From positions 1,268,001 through 1,332,000 of the forward strand of contig OZ025282.1 in the NCBI GenBank assembly GCA_964019165.1: DNA of 64,000 bases, in the 5' to 3' direction. The stretch comes from Mastigias papua. Lineage: Eukaryota > Cnidaria > Scyphozoa > Rhizostomeae > Mastigiidae. Below the pieces are notes generated by a model that worked only from the letters and a program-made list of their open reading frames with translations, made no database searches and was not told the origin of the DNA. The position numbers and the translations under genes were made by a program. Within the stretch, counting starts at the first letter, position 1. Every line of letters begins with the position of its first letter. This document shows, piece after piece, positions 51,180 through 64,000 of this stretch.

Positions 51180-51703
51180 GTACAGTAAATAACAGCTTTC
51201 TTCCCTTCCTCGTCACATAATAACATGAAAGTCGCCACCACGATAAGGACAAAAGTCTGTCTATTTAACCACCGGCCTATTTTCGGACTTCTGCCTTGAA
51301 ATCATTCGAGGCTTGAAAAAAAAGAACAGGAACTTTGTTGTAAGTAAACGAGGAGAGCACTGCCGTGATATTTTACAGTACGAGAATGCTGGCAAGTCTC
51401 CACTTAGGTTCTTATCCAATTTGTCATAGCTTCCACGCATTACCTATATTCGAAACGAAAACTTCACCTGTCAATAATTACTGATGAACTTCAAATCATT
51501 GTCCCAATTTGTAAATAATTTTACTGTAAGTTAGTTGTTACTTATTAGTTTTCACTTTCTAGCACAAACTACACCTCACTATTCCAACTGTAAATAAAAT
51601 GTTTATCATTTTCTACTATTAACCTCTAGCACTGCTACCGACAGAAGAATCGCCATTCAATTACAATTCACTTTAAGGCTTTCATGGGCTCTTTTGATTC
51701 CAG
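51180..51703. other. hbn intron at homeodomain position 46/47
   Basis: A 524-base phase-0 intron with donor GTACAG and acceptor TTGATTCCAG. Its position is the conserved paired-class intron site. Nothing else is seen in it. Confidence 0.9.
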
Positions 51704-52189
51704 GTGTGGTTCCAAAACCGAAGAGCAAAATGGAGAAAGAAAGAACGAATACCAGAAAACGAAGACAGACTGTATGGAAATACCAGGCCTCGTCCATCTT
51801 ATTCCATCAATGACGCAATTGCAGAGATACGCGGAGCATACAGTCATTCTGGAGATACTCCAAACAGACCATTCCAACCGGTTACACATTATTCACCAAT
51901 ATCTACAAGTCCTTGCCAAATTGCAAGTTGTACATGCTGTCACCATAATGATATACACTGGAGGCCAGAACATCGTCATTCCGTCCCTGCCTGTGAAGAT
52001 CCGTACTACCTAAAAGCAAACCTCTCGCATGAACGTGGAACGAAGAGAACGCTAACTCCACCATCGTTGATACGAGGCCAGTCAGATTTCCAGTACATCG
52101 GCCGACGCCATAGTTTCAGTGACTTGTACCAGCGGCCGACATATCACACTGATACAATTATCATAAATGGCTATGGCAAAAACTATTAA
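51704..52189 (+). CDS. hbn: hbn last exon: homeodomain helix 3 and C-terminal tail
   Basis: The acceptor TTCCAG ends at 51703. In phase 0 the exon continues the homeodomain with VWFQNRRAKWRKKE, including W48, F49, Q50, N51 and R53. Gln50 is the specificity residue of Q50 paired-like factors, which favour TAAT-based palindromes. The tail of about 147 residues runs to TAA at 52187-52189. It contains a Cys/His-rich patch (ASCTCCHHND) and a serine/tyrosine-rich C-terminal stretch. Soon after the homeodomain there is YSINDAIAEIRG, which could be a diverged OAR or second eh1-like motif. No classical OAR motif is seen near the C-terminus. The tail is otherwise not recognisable. Confidence 0.95.
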   Translation: MWFQNRRAKWRKKERIPENEDRLYGNTRPRPSYSINDAIAEIRGAYSHSGDTPNRPFQPVTHYSPISTSPCQIASCTCCHHNDIHWRPEHRHSVPACEDPYYLKANLSHERGTKRTLTPPSLIRGQSDFQYIGRRHSFSDLYQRPTYHTDTIIINGYGKNY

Positions 52190-52589
52190 ACGTTACTTCC
52201 ATCATGAGCTTAGTTTTTCAATGGGTAGAATATAAATTGGTGAAGCGTTTCGCCAAAATGTTCTGAAAATATTTTCTCATGGGGACAGTTTATAGCGTTC
52301 TAGTTATAATTGTAAAAACAAAAATACTTGCTCTGTCATGCCTCAGTTCACTTTAAGTAGAGGAAAATTGAAGAAATGGCATCCCGATAAATGCTTCTTT
52401 GTAAATTACCAATAGTTTGCCTATTAAACTGCTCAAACATTCCATACAGATGTGTAAGATGAAATAAAGCGATGTATGCAAAGATGTAAACTGCACAAGA
52501 ATAAGATAGCAAAGTCTCTAGCTTAATGCTTCTCCCAAAATCAAAGTGCGTCCATCATCAACATTAGCAATCTTGTTCAGACAAGCTTA
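52190..52589. other. hbn 3' flank
   Basis: Presumed 3' UTR up to about 52490, given the AATAAA at 52463. No coding sequence. Confidence 0.45.
52463..52468 (+). promoter_or_regulatory. candidate hbn polyadenylation signal
   Basis: A canonical AATAAA hexamer lies about 275 bases after the hbn stop codon, a normal 3' UTR distance, and before the MITE at 52590. Such hexamers are frequent in AT-rich DNA, so use in vivo is an inference. Confidence 0.4.
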
Positions 52590-52758
52590 GTCGCCAAATG
52601 TTTGAGAACTCTGATGAAGTCTGTTTTCTCCCAACCTAATTGACCAATCATCATAAAAATGGTCCTAGTCTTAGCATGTGGTCAGAATCCTGCATGATGA
52701 TTGGTCAATTAGGTTGCGAGAAAATAGGCCTGATCAGAGCTCTCAAACACTTGGCAAC
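52590..52758. mobile_element. 169-bp TA-flanked MITE with 65-bp inverted arms
   Basis: The left arm begins GTCGCCAAATGTTTGAGA and runs to CAACCTAATTGACCAATCAT. The right arm is its inverse with few differences, beginning on the other strand GTTGCCAAGTGTTTGAGA. The loop is about 39 bases. TA dinucleotides flank both ends (52588-52589, 52759-52760), as for mariner-type insertions. The long, well-paired arms could form a hairpin RNA if transcribed in the hbn read-through region. Confidence 0.8.
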
Positions 52759-52760
52759 TA

Positions 52761-55700
52761 TTCAAAAATGATCAATATCTCCAGCAAATGATTATAGTTG
52801 ATTTAATCAACTACTTTCAACTTTCTCTTCAAAATCCATGATTGCACGTTGATGATATCAGAGATTGCTGACTATGGACCAGAGATTCTGTAATTAAACT
52901 TTTTGATGAGCTCAGTAATTTACAAGCAAGGAAAATTGCAGGACTGACATAAGTTACCAATTTTTGCAGCTTCTATAAAACAGAATCTAACTTAATTGAA
53001 TTCAATGTTTTCAAATTATTATTCTCCATTATGGAACCAACGATTTAGTTGTCTGACATATTTTCTTCGTGCACCTAAGAATCAAGCAACAACTGTCCTA
53101 GCACCCTAATCTTCATAACTGGCTTAGAGTGATCGCAGATGATCGTGAATATTTACATCTTTTTCTTGCCATTTTTAAGCTACGTAGAAGTTAATCTACG
53201 TTTGAATTATTCCACTGATCTTTTGAATCTGAACACTTTGCTAGGTAATCTCCTATGGAACGAACTCACGTCATTTTCAAGTCACAAATTAACCACTTTT
53301 AGCATGGTTCTTAGCAGTTAATCATCTTCTATCATTGGAACCAAAACAGCGATAGGATTCTTCAGTAGGCCTGATACAGCCTTTTTGTATGTTGGAATAG
53401 CAACTCAGATGATCAATTAAAGAAATAAACACGGTTGTCCTTAATGAAAATGATCTGCATACGGAAATAAATCAACTAATGTTTGCCTACAACATGCATC
53501 TGTCTTCACTCCATATCAAATTCACCTAAGAGAATACAAAATGCTACCAGTGTCGCGAATTTTCAGATAAGAAAGAAATTGTCTGGGATAGCTGCTCTAA
53601 AAGAATGTGAGGCATTCGAAAAATTGCCTAGAGGTATGTTAGTTCAAAGTAATTGACGAATTGGAATGGATGATTTCTAACAAGAGACACCTTTACATAA
53701 CTAAGGTGGTGGTGTTGTTTACAACATGAAGATGGAGGTTAACTAAGCATGGCTGGCTTATGAAAAATGCAAGCTTCACACGAGGCGAAAACACTAGCAT
53801 ATTCTACCACCTAATTAGGTTTCAAATAAAGGTTTTCAATGTATCTTTGAAATTAAGCTGGGCACCTGGCAATCAAAACCAATGTAATCTAGGCATCTTT
53901 AGGAAGATAATCTGCATACTGGGTAGATCCTGTTCATCTTGTATTAGAGCAAATGTCCAGAGCTTTTGTTGCATTCTCGCCGAAAAGCAGTTACAAAGTG
54001 AGACTCATAAAGTAATTTGAATATAGGTCCTTGAGTGCGAATAAAAGTTTTGGGTCTCCTTGGCAAACTATTAATCCAATGAAACATATATTGGAAATAA
54101 GAAGGCGATGATGAGCTACGAAAGAATTGTCATCTATGATCAATCTTCGCTCAAGAGAGGCGAAACTCAGTTTAAATTAATTGGTTAAAAACTAATGGGA
54201 TGACAGGAGTTGTAAATCTGTAATCAACCTTTGATCAATCAAATTAGGTCTACCCGAAAACAAGGAGGGCGATTAACCATAAAACATCAAAATATAGTGG
54301 GAATATGAGTTGGATTTGCTACAAACAAACATACCCAAGATTTAGAGCCCGTATCATAATATGAAAAGCTTGCCACATATAAAAGACCGTGATATCTAAG
54401 GACGTAAGAAAACTTAAAGGAGACATCAGTTACAAAGAACCTCCTATCACCATAAATTATAAACACGGCTGTCTGGATTGCTTCGAGGCCTAAAAGACAC
54501 AATTGATATACATACGGAAAAGAGCAGACAAATACTGATGTTTGTATGACAAAAATGTCGAGCATTCTTTGTTCCCACTATAAAATTTTCCACTGCTATT
54601 CAAAAACTCAATTCCACATTTAATATGGTTTCTACAACCACAAACAAGATATACTTTCACTAAAAACAATTGATAGTGTTATATCAAGAAGTACAAATGT
54701 TGATAACACACAGTAGAAGGGGGGAAGAATATTCTTAAGCATTATAATTGTCGCAAAATTGACATTTTGTTCAACAAGAACTTCTTGATTATTCTTAGCT
54801 GGCTAAAACACCAATCGTGCAATATGACAATCAACTCTCCAGAAGATGATCGCAATAAGATAGGGAGACAGCTTGTATATAATTTTCATTCAGAAGAATT
54901 GGAACTACAAGGCGTACTTCCTCTAATTTGTCATTAAATATCTTAAGTCCAAACTGTCCAGATTCAAAGTATTTTGCATGAACTAAGTGAAAAGCAACTA
55001 CTTATAACAAAATCAACATTCCCTGATAACATCTCAGGTTCTGACAGAAGGTATATTCTCTGATAGAAGAATCCGGAAAGCTACTGTGATCAAACAATAA
55101 CCAGATAGTATAGAATCACAATTTGAAATTGAGCCTCGAAGAAGTCCTTGAATGTTGCCATAAAAATTATTGCTACTGGAACACAGAAAAAGGACAAACA
55201 TGGCAGAAATAGTGTGAACTAGAGGAACTAAAAAGGCATTCCCCATGCTACTCAGATAGGAGATAAGAAGTATTAACACCCTTGCCCAATTCAAAGAGTG
55301 ATCAATTGGTACCGTAAAATGAACTGGTTGAAATAACGCTGGTCATATTCTGCAAGAAGCTGAAGTAAAAGACAACTCAAAAGTCGAGCCGAAGCATATC
55401 ACCTAATGTGACGTGACGAATGCAAAATTGACCTAACAGAATACGAAGATCTATTGGGGGCAATTAAGAATCTTCAATGACAAAAAAAACACTAAGTATG
55501 ATTAGACATCAGGTCATCCATTTAGAAAAACAAAATGATAAAAATTGTAGTCAGTAAATTCTGCTCACCGTTAGAGATCATGCTTAAGAGATCAGTCACC
55601 TAGATAGAAAGCTAATAGAGATTCTGATCTACAGGAAACTGTCACAAAAAGGATAGCCAGTCAAAAGCCCTACTAATACTATTAATTAGTATTTTCAATG

Positions 55701-58700
55701 GTAGGAACTGTGAAGATCTACTGTGACAAGTTGGGCTCATTGAAAAGGGATAGGCTTGTCCGCCTTTTGATTAAACAGAATTTAGAACTGCTCAAGCACT
55801 CTGATGAATTTGCAACAGAAGAGAATCAGAGACGTTTAAGAGAAAATTGAATTCCATAGAAAATGCATGGCGTGACACCGTTTACCGGATCAAACGATAA
55901 GTCCAATGAGACCAGATCTTGATAGCAAAAATAAACTCGAATTGAAATACCGATCCATGCTACAAATAATCTCACCAGAGCAAATACCTTCGTGATGTCA
56001 GTCGGCTTGTATAGGTAGCGCCCAAATCCTGGATATTAAATGCAGACAGAGTAACGATTTCCCAAATGCAATTGATAAAACAACTCGGTCATAGTGCTCT
56101 TATATCCCTTCCAGTGATAACGCTAGGAATTAACGAAAGAATCAAACTCTAGCGATGTGAAATTCAGATAGACGGAGTTTGCAATCCAGAACCAGTCCCA
56201 AACCGTTGAAATATACGAAAAATTCGGCTTCTTTGCGGCCTAGTCCATATGCTCATCTCAAACCTCGTCATGGCAAACGGGGAACATGAAAGTTAAGGGA
56301 ATCGATTCAGGTTCCATCGTATAAATGGATTGCACTGTTACCTCGCATGTGCCTTGCAACCAGTTCTGCAACAACTTTCAAAAACAATTTGTGAGCCTTT
56401 CGCAAACTTTACCGAATACCTGGAGGTCGATACAAGTAATTCTCATAACAAATGAGAAATGGAAACTACCATTGGACGTAATTACGACAATTTGTATTTC
56501 AAAGAATTAATGATAAAAACATTAAAAGGCATAAAACTTCATAGAATGTACCTTCAACTAATTTCCACCTTCTTAGTTGTGTAGACACTAACCCATTATT
56601 CGAAAGATGACTGAGCAAGGACAATTTTCGACAAAAAAACGAATGGTGGTTGAACGAATGGTAGGTGCCGACAGCTAATCCCGTGAAACCAGGTGAAAAA
56701 TCTTATAGAACATAAACAAGATAGAACCGTCTTTCTTTGCTTATTGCAGGAAAGTACACTCAATATCATATTGCAGTGAAGTGCTCGGAATGATCATGAC
56801 CATCTTATTCGTAAAGCTCAACTTTGAAACCTTTACAACAATTATAATCTGTGTAATTAAAATCAAAACCATCTCTGGTATTATACAAGTAGAGCAAAAG
56901 GGAAATGGACTTGTCTATAGGGCTAATGAAAAGGCACAAAGTTGTGAAGATATATAAATTAAGAGCCAAATTTAAGAAATACTAAATTCAATTGATTTCA
57001 GATACAAATCTAAACATTGCTTTGTGTAAACAGGTCAAGGCCGTAAAGGTCAAACCTGTCTCAAGCTGTTATTCAAAATCAAGTTTAATTGCATCAATAT
57101 ACAAAATTATTCTATCATTTGCGAAACGAAGGTACAAAATCCGGGTTTAGGATTAAGAATAATAGTTCATGATCTATTTTACTTCATTTGGTTCTAGGCG
57201 CGAGCGATCGCCTTGCTCCAGACGATACCTATCAAATTACTTGCCGTAGAATTTCTTGTTGATGAGGAAGACCAGCAGATTTACGTTGATTTTTGTTTTA
57301 CCAAACATCTTCATTACAGCCACGCCCTCGTATTGGAGTTGCAGTAAATCCTTCAAAGAAACAGAAAAGAGGTTATCTATGAATGGCTCCACTATAACGT
57401 ACCAGTGTTGCATCTCAGCTAAAACCCATAAGCCTTCATGGATCTTGATATGACAATTTTCAAAAGTCTTTCAAATTGATGTCAGAATCATTTGGGGGCT
57501 CTTAAAATAGAATCAATTTACGTCACACCCCGTTCTATAATTAACAATCGGTCTCGCCCTCCTTACAAATCGATTTGTGTAGATTCACGAATAACTTGCT
57601 ACGGAAATGACGGAAATTCTCTTCATAATGTTCACTTATTCGACCTACTCTCGTAGCAAAATAATTGAGCGATGTACATCACATAGCTATTTAATTTTCT
57701 TCAAATTGAGACTTGCCAATTGTATACTGCCAAATTTATAGAGAATCGCAAATAGGAACAATAGAAGCTATACGACGCGCTTACTCTGACTACGCGAGAA
57801 CGCTATTCTACTTTTGTATAATTCCGTTGGTGGACACAAATTTTGGCAATGTAAGATCTGCGGGACGTTCTCTGGGGTAAAATGGGTAAGGTAACTGCAT
57901 ACCCCGAGAAGCGAAGCAACACGTGCTTTCGACAACATGCGCCTCAAGCAAAACTTTCACAAAAGGGCCTTGAAGCAGTCAATATACAGATGATGAAACA
58001 GTTGAAAAATGATTATCTTATTGGATCGGTTTTAAATAGATTGGATTTACCGCAATCAACATAAACCGATCAAGGATTGATACTAATCCGAGACAAGATA
58101 TCATAATGATGTAAAAGTAAATGATAAAACTAAGCCGAAAAATGTTTATCAACATCCTATATTATGTTTATAAACTTTTCTCTTGGTCAAAGCACTAATG
58201 AGCGTGCAGCATTTCGATGTCCAGATACATAACCTCAAGGTCTAGAATACTATGAAGGTTTATATATGAAGGGAATCACCCGCTCCTTCACATCTTTCTC
58301 CGTAGTCCTGCTTTGTATGTTCGGAAGTCAGCCAAAACTACTACTAACTAAAAACTCCCAAATGAAAATCGGCTGAAAAACAGTGGGGCTACAACATACA
58401 GTTAAGGCGGCAGCGCATCTCGCGTAATTTTCCTGATATACAAGAATATCTTTGGGCCACACGGCTGTCTTAAAATGAATTATTGACAGCACAAGGTCAC
58501 CTCAGTACATGACACACAAAAGTGACAAGAGGAAAAATGGAGCGGAAATGGGGTACGGGAGATACGAAAAAGAGATACGGAAATGAGATACAGAAATGAG
58601 ATGTAGAAAGGAAACGCAGAAATGCCATATGATAGGTATGGAAAAGAATGTTCTTTTGACGAAATGCAGAGGAAATTGAAGTGAAAATTAAATGGGAAAA

Positions 58701-61607
58701 AAGAACACAAGAAGACTATGCATTGGAAACCTGAAAAAACCTAAAAAAATTCAGGATGATGTCAGTTATCCGTGTTAGGGTGTTCTGGCACGCGGGAACG
58801 AATACTATTCAAAACTGACTAAGGGGTAGCGTGGTGAGAGCATGGGGCTTCATAAGGTGCAACACGAGCCAGCATGACAGAACATCACAAATATGTGAAA
58901 GAACAATGAACAAGTTGATTGCGCATACCCTAGCAATCATTGCCCAATTGAATTTTTCAGACACAAGTCAAAATTGGCATAAAGCACCCATACTAATTGT
59001 CTAAATACGAAATAGGCTTCTTTCAAATTATTGACATGTGAATCATTTTAAACGTCATCACTTAATCCTTTTTCTTGAGCCAAAAGGCAGGAACAAAACA
59101 AAGCATGGCTCACATTTACAGTTTAGATAGCAATCGGACAGGCCACCTGTACCAAAGCGCACATAACAACAACTGGTGTTCTTGCGTACCCCGATTGCAT
59201 TGAAAACCACAATTAATGCTGTAATTAGATATCAAGGCCCACTCAAAGGCTGGCAAGAAGCTCTTTCGGCAGATGCAACGCAGACCAAATTGGTAACATG
59301 CTAGCATGAAGAGAGAATGATCTCTGAGACGTTATGATAGTCACTAAAAATATGGATTAATTAACTGCCTTAAAGCATAAAATTGTCTAAGTAATCAAAG
59401 TGGAATCAGTTTTCACCGCAAAGTACCCTATTAACTAACTCGGAGAAGACGATCTCTGATAAAACTCCAAAGGATATGGGTTTCATAAGAATGAGTTTAA
59501 GAGAATGTTACATCAAAAGGAAAGAAACAGATGAATCACAAACATTGATAATAGAATCCAGCCGATGAAACCAGATGAATCCAACCTGATAAATAACAGG
59601 CAACTTCGAGGGTACAATTCCCGAAGGAAGACGAGTATACAAATAAACATATAATAAACACATAATAAACATATAATTACTTTTAAACATGACTGATCAC
59701 TTTTAAGAAAACAGTCTTGTGACTTATCAAGTGACAAGCAATAAACTTCCTTAAAGGCTGACACCAGTAAAGCAAGAAAATTGGCAGATAAATTTGAGAT
59801 TTAGCATGGAATGAACATTGAGCATCAATCAATTCTATATGGAACAAAACAGCTACAACTGGGAGAAATCATTAGTCTTGCTGCAGCTTTCATAATTCAA
59901 TGGTGAAGTGTCTGCACAACAGGCGCCTATATTCTGTACCGAAAGCTCCACAGATAGCACTTACGTGCCCCTCTGTTTCACCCACGCTGAAACTAATGCT
60001 GCTATTGTTCATGTTTCCTCGATTTCAATCAATGTAAAGTTATTACGAGGCTCACGTGAATGGCACCAAAAAGGTCAAATCAAGTCTATTCGAATTTTAA
60101 GTAGTTTCAGAACGTCTGATTTGATGAAATTCATAATGTCGAACTTGAAAGTGTGACAGCCAGCAACCTAACATGAAAATTATAAATCATAATACCTGGA
60201 ATACTAATTCAACTTTTTCCATGGAGACACCCATGAACTTCCCAGAGACTAAGAATAGACCAATCTCTTCTCCAGCAGTAATTTCAAAAAGAACATTCTT
60301 GAATCTACAAAAAAAATTAAAACAGCTTTAATAACCTTCACCGAGCCGAGTCAATGAAAACAATTTAGTTATAATCTTGATCAAAGAAAGGCGTATGATA
60401 CTTCTAGTATGGAAATATATGTTCAATAAGTGTAAAAATGTCTTCTTGTGACATCCCTCGAATCACCTTGGATTCAGCAGGCAATTACTTCCCTGCATAT
60501 TGTGTCAAAATCAGATGATAAACATTCGACGAAAACCGTTCGTCATAATTACAACAAAGCAAGTTGTTATACAACAATTACTTTTTAATTCTTTACACGA
60601 GGACCCTCATGAAACGCAAGTCAGGTGACTAGGGCTTTCTTACTCTGTAAATAGTCGTATTATTGTCACTATTAATTCTAGTGAGTCTCCTTCACAATGA
60701 CCACCAAAAATGTCTCTTAGTTCATTACAATCGTTAAGATACAATCTTGTTCAACCATCCACATGACAAATAATCTGGATAACAAAATATACAACAAAAT
60801 ATATGTAATCTCAACTTCTAATTTCTATTTTACTTCATGAATTCTTCACACCTATCCTTATTTTTACAAGATGTATAACTGATTGCTGTTGATAAAGTAT
60901 TCGAACTTGTCTAGATCCAGCTTGTCTATCTTCATTAACACTCAACAAACAAGAACACAACATATTTAGAGGAGATTCGCCCATATTTTCAATATCTCCC
61001 ATCCAATCCATACCAAACGGGTGGTCTTAGACTTTCCAGCCATGTGCATTGAATTTGAAAAATCTTAAGTAGATTACTCTGAATAGCATGTTATTTAATG
61101 TGTCTTGAAATAACTGCAAAAGCCAGTATGATAATTAAACCTCCATTTGCAACCACTGTTTCCAAGATTACCAATTTCAAAGGATTTCTTTGTAATTGCC
61201 AGTTTCCTTATTAAGTTGAATTGCAATATCGACGCACAGTCGTTCACGGTCCTTCTCGGCCTCGTGCTGAGGCCCAGTATGCGCGAATCCAATTAAACCA
61301 ATTACGCCCATACGGGGAAAATTAACCCAGTTAAATTCTAGTTTTGTTAAGCGGCTGTTTACGCGAAAAGCTGTGATGATCACTCCCTCACAAAGAGGCC
61401 GCTGAGAATCCCAGAACAATGCACTCGATAAGCGCCCGGGTGCAAGATCAGCTGTGGCCTGTAGTTCTATTTTAAATAATAAATAATATTCCACAAGAAA
61501 ACAAATCTACCAAAAAGTCGAGATTTTCAGGGTCTCATGCTGAGCCAGCTGTGTTCGGTAAAACACACACCTTCAAGAAACTAAAATTTAAAATCTGCAA
61601 AGTATGT
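52761..61607. other. no recognisable gene
   Basis: Nearly 9 kb of AT-rich sequence with scattered short ORFs and no domain I recognise. A degenerate GAGATACGGAAAT repeat lies at about 58546-58620 and an AT-rich repeat patch at 59640-59680. Confidence 0.45.
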
Positions 61608-61619
61608 GAAGAGCATAAT

Positions 61620-63164
61620 CATCATCATCATTAACGCAATGTTCGAGTTCGAACTGTCGTGGCCCACTGAACAAAGCTCCTCCAGTTTCCTCTGTCCTGC
61701 GCTTTTCTCTCAATCTCAACCAATGAGTGTCGGCATGCCTCCTTAATATTGTCACAGAACCTGGTTCTTGGTCTTCCACGGGATCCTTTACCATATACTG
61801 ATCCAATCAGTAGTGTTTTCTCAAGAGAGTTGGATTTTCTCAACTGATGTCCGACAAACGATAATATCCTTTCATCCAAGACAGTAGTAAGACGCTTCCT
61901 GCAGTTTACTCTTCTGATAACTTCCCCGTTGGTCTTCTTCTCCTTCCAACTGATTCTTAGCAATCTTCTATAGCACCACATTTCGAAACTGTCTAATTTC
62001 TGCCTATCTGTAGCTTTTAAGACCCAACATTCTGAACCATAGGATATGATTGAAAAGACCATGGTCTTGAGACGCCTTATTTTTGTTGTCAAGGTGATAC
62101 CTCTATTCTTCCAGATGATATTTAACGCAATTGTTGCATTCTTCGCTATGCCAATTCTTCTTTTGACTTCGGTTGAGTTTTCAACAGTATTGGTGAAAGT
62201 TGCTCCAAGGTAAGTAAATCTGTCAACGCTCTCAACATTATATCCGTCAATCTCAAGTCCATTTTCTGTTGGAGTTCTTTGAACTTTCATCACTTTGGTT
62301 TTCTTCAAGTTAAGAAACAATCCAGTTTTTTTCACTTTCTGACTTCACTCTCTTTACCAGATTCTGGAGCTCCTCCAAACTTCCTGCGATTAGGACAATA
62401 TCGTCCGCACATCTCAAGTTGGTAACCTTGCGACCTCCGACAGCAATGCTTCCTTCAAAGCCATCCAGAGCATTTCTCATGATGTCCTCAACATATATGT
62501 TAAACAGATGAGGTGAGATGATGCAGCCTTGTCTGACTCCTTGTTCAATCTCAAACCAATTTGTCAGTCCATAAGATGTCCTCACTGCCGCCTTTTGCTG
62601 ATCATATAGTGCTTTTATAAGTTGGATTATATCGATAGGAAAGCCCAAATTCTTCATAGCATACCACAAGATGTCGTGCGCAGCCGTGTCGAAAGCCCTG
62701 GAATAATCAATGAAACAAAGAAACATATCCATTCCTCTTTCTCTACTCTTCTCCACTATCATTTTCAAGTTCATAATTTGATCTCTAGTGCCTTTCCCAG
62801 GGCGAAAACCCGCTTGCTCTTCTGCTATTTCTTCATTTAGTTTGATGGCCATCCTTTTTGCGATTATTTTCAGTAGGATTTTGCTACTATGGCTTATAAG
62901 AGAGATGGTTCTATAATTACAGCATTATAGAACATCCCCCTTTTTAGGAATGGGTACAAAAATTGATTGTCCCCAGTCATCAGGCCATTTTTTCTCATGC
63001 CAAATGCATGTGCAGAGCCTGTGGAAGAATTTCCCCACGTTCTCTCCTCCATTCTTTATCATTTCAGCAGTGACTTCGTCATTCCCGGGACTTTTGTCAA
63101 CCTTGAGTTCTTTGATGGCTTCTTTGACTTCCTCAAAGATTGGTTGTGGTTCAGATGTACTATC
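61620..63164 (-). mobile_element. young 5'-truncated LINE with 12-bp target duplication
   Basis: Exact 12-bp direct repeats GAAGAGCATAAT lie at 61608-61619 and 63165-63176. Between them, on the minus strand, lies the C-terminal two thirds of an RT protein: VKEAIKELKVDKSPGNDEVT, AEEQAGFRPGKGTRDQIMN, FIDYSRAFDTAAHDIL, VRQGCIISPHLFNIY, CADDIVLIA (catalytic pair), FTYLGATF, SYGSECWVLKATD, RRLLRISWKEKKTN and GSRGRPRTRFCDNIKE. It is damaged only by one in-frame TAA (about 62923, where Gln would be expected) and one frameshift in an A-run near 62325. The 3' end is a short ATG repeat, typical of several LINE clades. The clade is not assigned with certainty. Confidence 0.93.
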
Positions 63165-63176
63165 GAAGAGCATAAT

Positions 63177-64000
63177 GCTAACAAGGAAATGTCTTCTGTA
63201 AAATTAAAAGGGTTGTTTCAGTTACGAAATAATGCTTCATGGCTGCTTTCAAATGTCAAACATCAAATAAAACACAAAACTTTGGATTGTTCAACGGCCA
63301 AAGAACACTCGACATGTTTCAAACCATTTCCCTTCTCTATCCAGCATGGACACCTAGATGTGAAATCTCTCTATCCACTCTATTGAGCATTGCAAATTTG
63401 AGACTGTGAAATACTCTCCATAACAAGCTTGCACAGTACTATCCCTTAAATGGCACCTCCAGAGGGTAGATGAAAAGTCTCTTAAAGGTGAAGGAGATAA
63501 TACTGAATGCTCACAAAGCTTCAAGGAAATTGGAGAGAGCAAAAGCTATTGAAAGACCTGAGCACTGCTCCACAAGGATGGAGTTTCATTCTAAGCGTAG
63601 GATGAAACTTGATACTTTATCAGCCATAAGCTGGTATGAGTAAAACTGAAGCACTTGTGAACGCATACTTTAGATAGTACAATCAATGGACCTAGAGAAA
63701 AACACATAAGAAAATGAAATCCAACTGTGACGAAGCAACTATAAGTAAAGTTGAGTCTATAAGAAACGGCTTCAAAGAAGAGAGCATGGAAGATATATGT
63801 GACAGTAAAGTGAACCATGTCAATAACGACGCAATCAACGAATCGAGAATCGTATTGCATTAAGAATGGATCCTCTCTGAAGGGAGCTTCCAGCGAATGA
63901 CATAGGAAACAAAGATTATGCATTGGAGCATGAGCACGTGTTAACTTTGTTTGAATATGTTATAACATTCAATTCTCTGTCCATATTTTGAATTATTTCC
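63177..64000. other. no recognisable gene
   Basis: Sequence after the LINE insertion to the window edge has only domain-less short ORFs. Confidence 0.5.

Overview
The window is AT-rich, gene-poor metazoan DNA. It holds one clearly recognisable protein-coding gene, one strong microprotein candidate, and a large load of transposon relics and tandem repeats. The evidence for an animal is a split paired-class homeobox gene with an intron of over 13 kb, a tRNA-derived SINE, several non-LTR retrotransposon relics, and hAT-like and TA-flanked MITEs. The retroelement types and the homeobrain-type gene fit a marine invertebrate such as a cnidarian or a lophotrochozoan. The sequence alone does not fix the phylum.

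Layout. Positions 1-10.7 kb are a transposon graveyard: non-LTR reverse transcriptase relics on the minus strand (425-1010, 1154-1351, 9728-10712), a SINE with a 13-bp target duplication (2728-2993), a hAT-like element with an exact 8-bp duplication that contains a second nested inverted-repeat element (3526-4979), and a TA-flanked inverted-repeat family (about 7.5-9.3 kb). At 12121-12528 lies an exact 24-copy, 17-bp minisatellite. At 13.4-14.5 kb is a relic of a different, YMDD-type RT lineage. From 14.5 to 28.8 kb I see almost nothing except small repeats and a tRNA-like SINE fragment. A 52-codon ORF at 28855-29013 encodes a probable single-pass membrane microprotein. A degenerate 19-20-bp minisatellite lies at 34061-34306 and a 293-bp hAT MITE at 36073-36365.

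The homeobox gene runs from 37321 to 52189 on the plus strand. I assign it to homeobrain (hbn), from its homeodomain and an N-terminal eh1/octapeptide motif. It has an exon carrying the eh1 motif, a candidate 33-nt phase-preserving microexon at 38609-38641, an exon carrying homeodomain residues 1-46, and a last exon with the rest of the homeodomain and the tail. The intron between homeodomain positions 46 and 47 is typical of paired-class genes. Intron 1 holds two diverged copies of a MITE, a 19-bp repeat cluster, a candidate TATA/E-box promoter and a long (TA)n tract. A 169-bp TA-flanked MITE lies 400 bp past the stop codon. From 53 to 61.6 kb I recognise nothing. At 61608-63176 there is a 5'-truncated LINE with a perfect 12-bp target duplication and only one stop and one frameshift.

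The genes do not form an operon or pathway. The biology of interest is the hbn transcription factor locus, usually a forebrain or anterior neural patterning regulator in animals and linked to Rax and Otp in several phyla, surrounded by layered transposon insertions.
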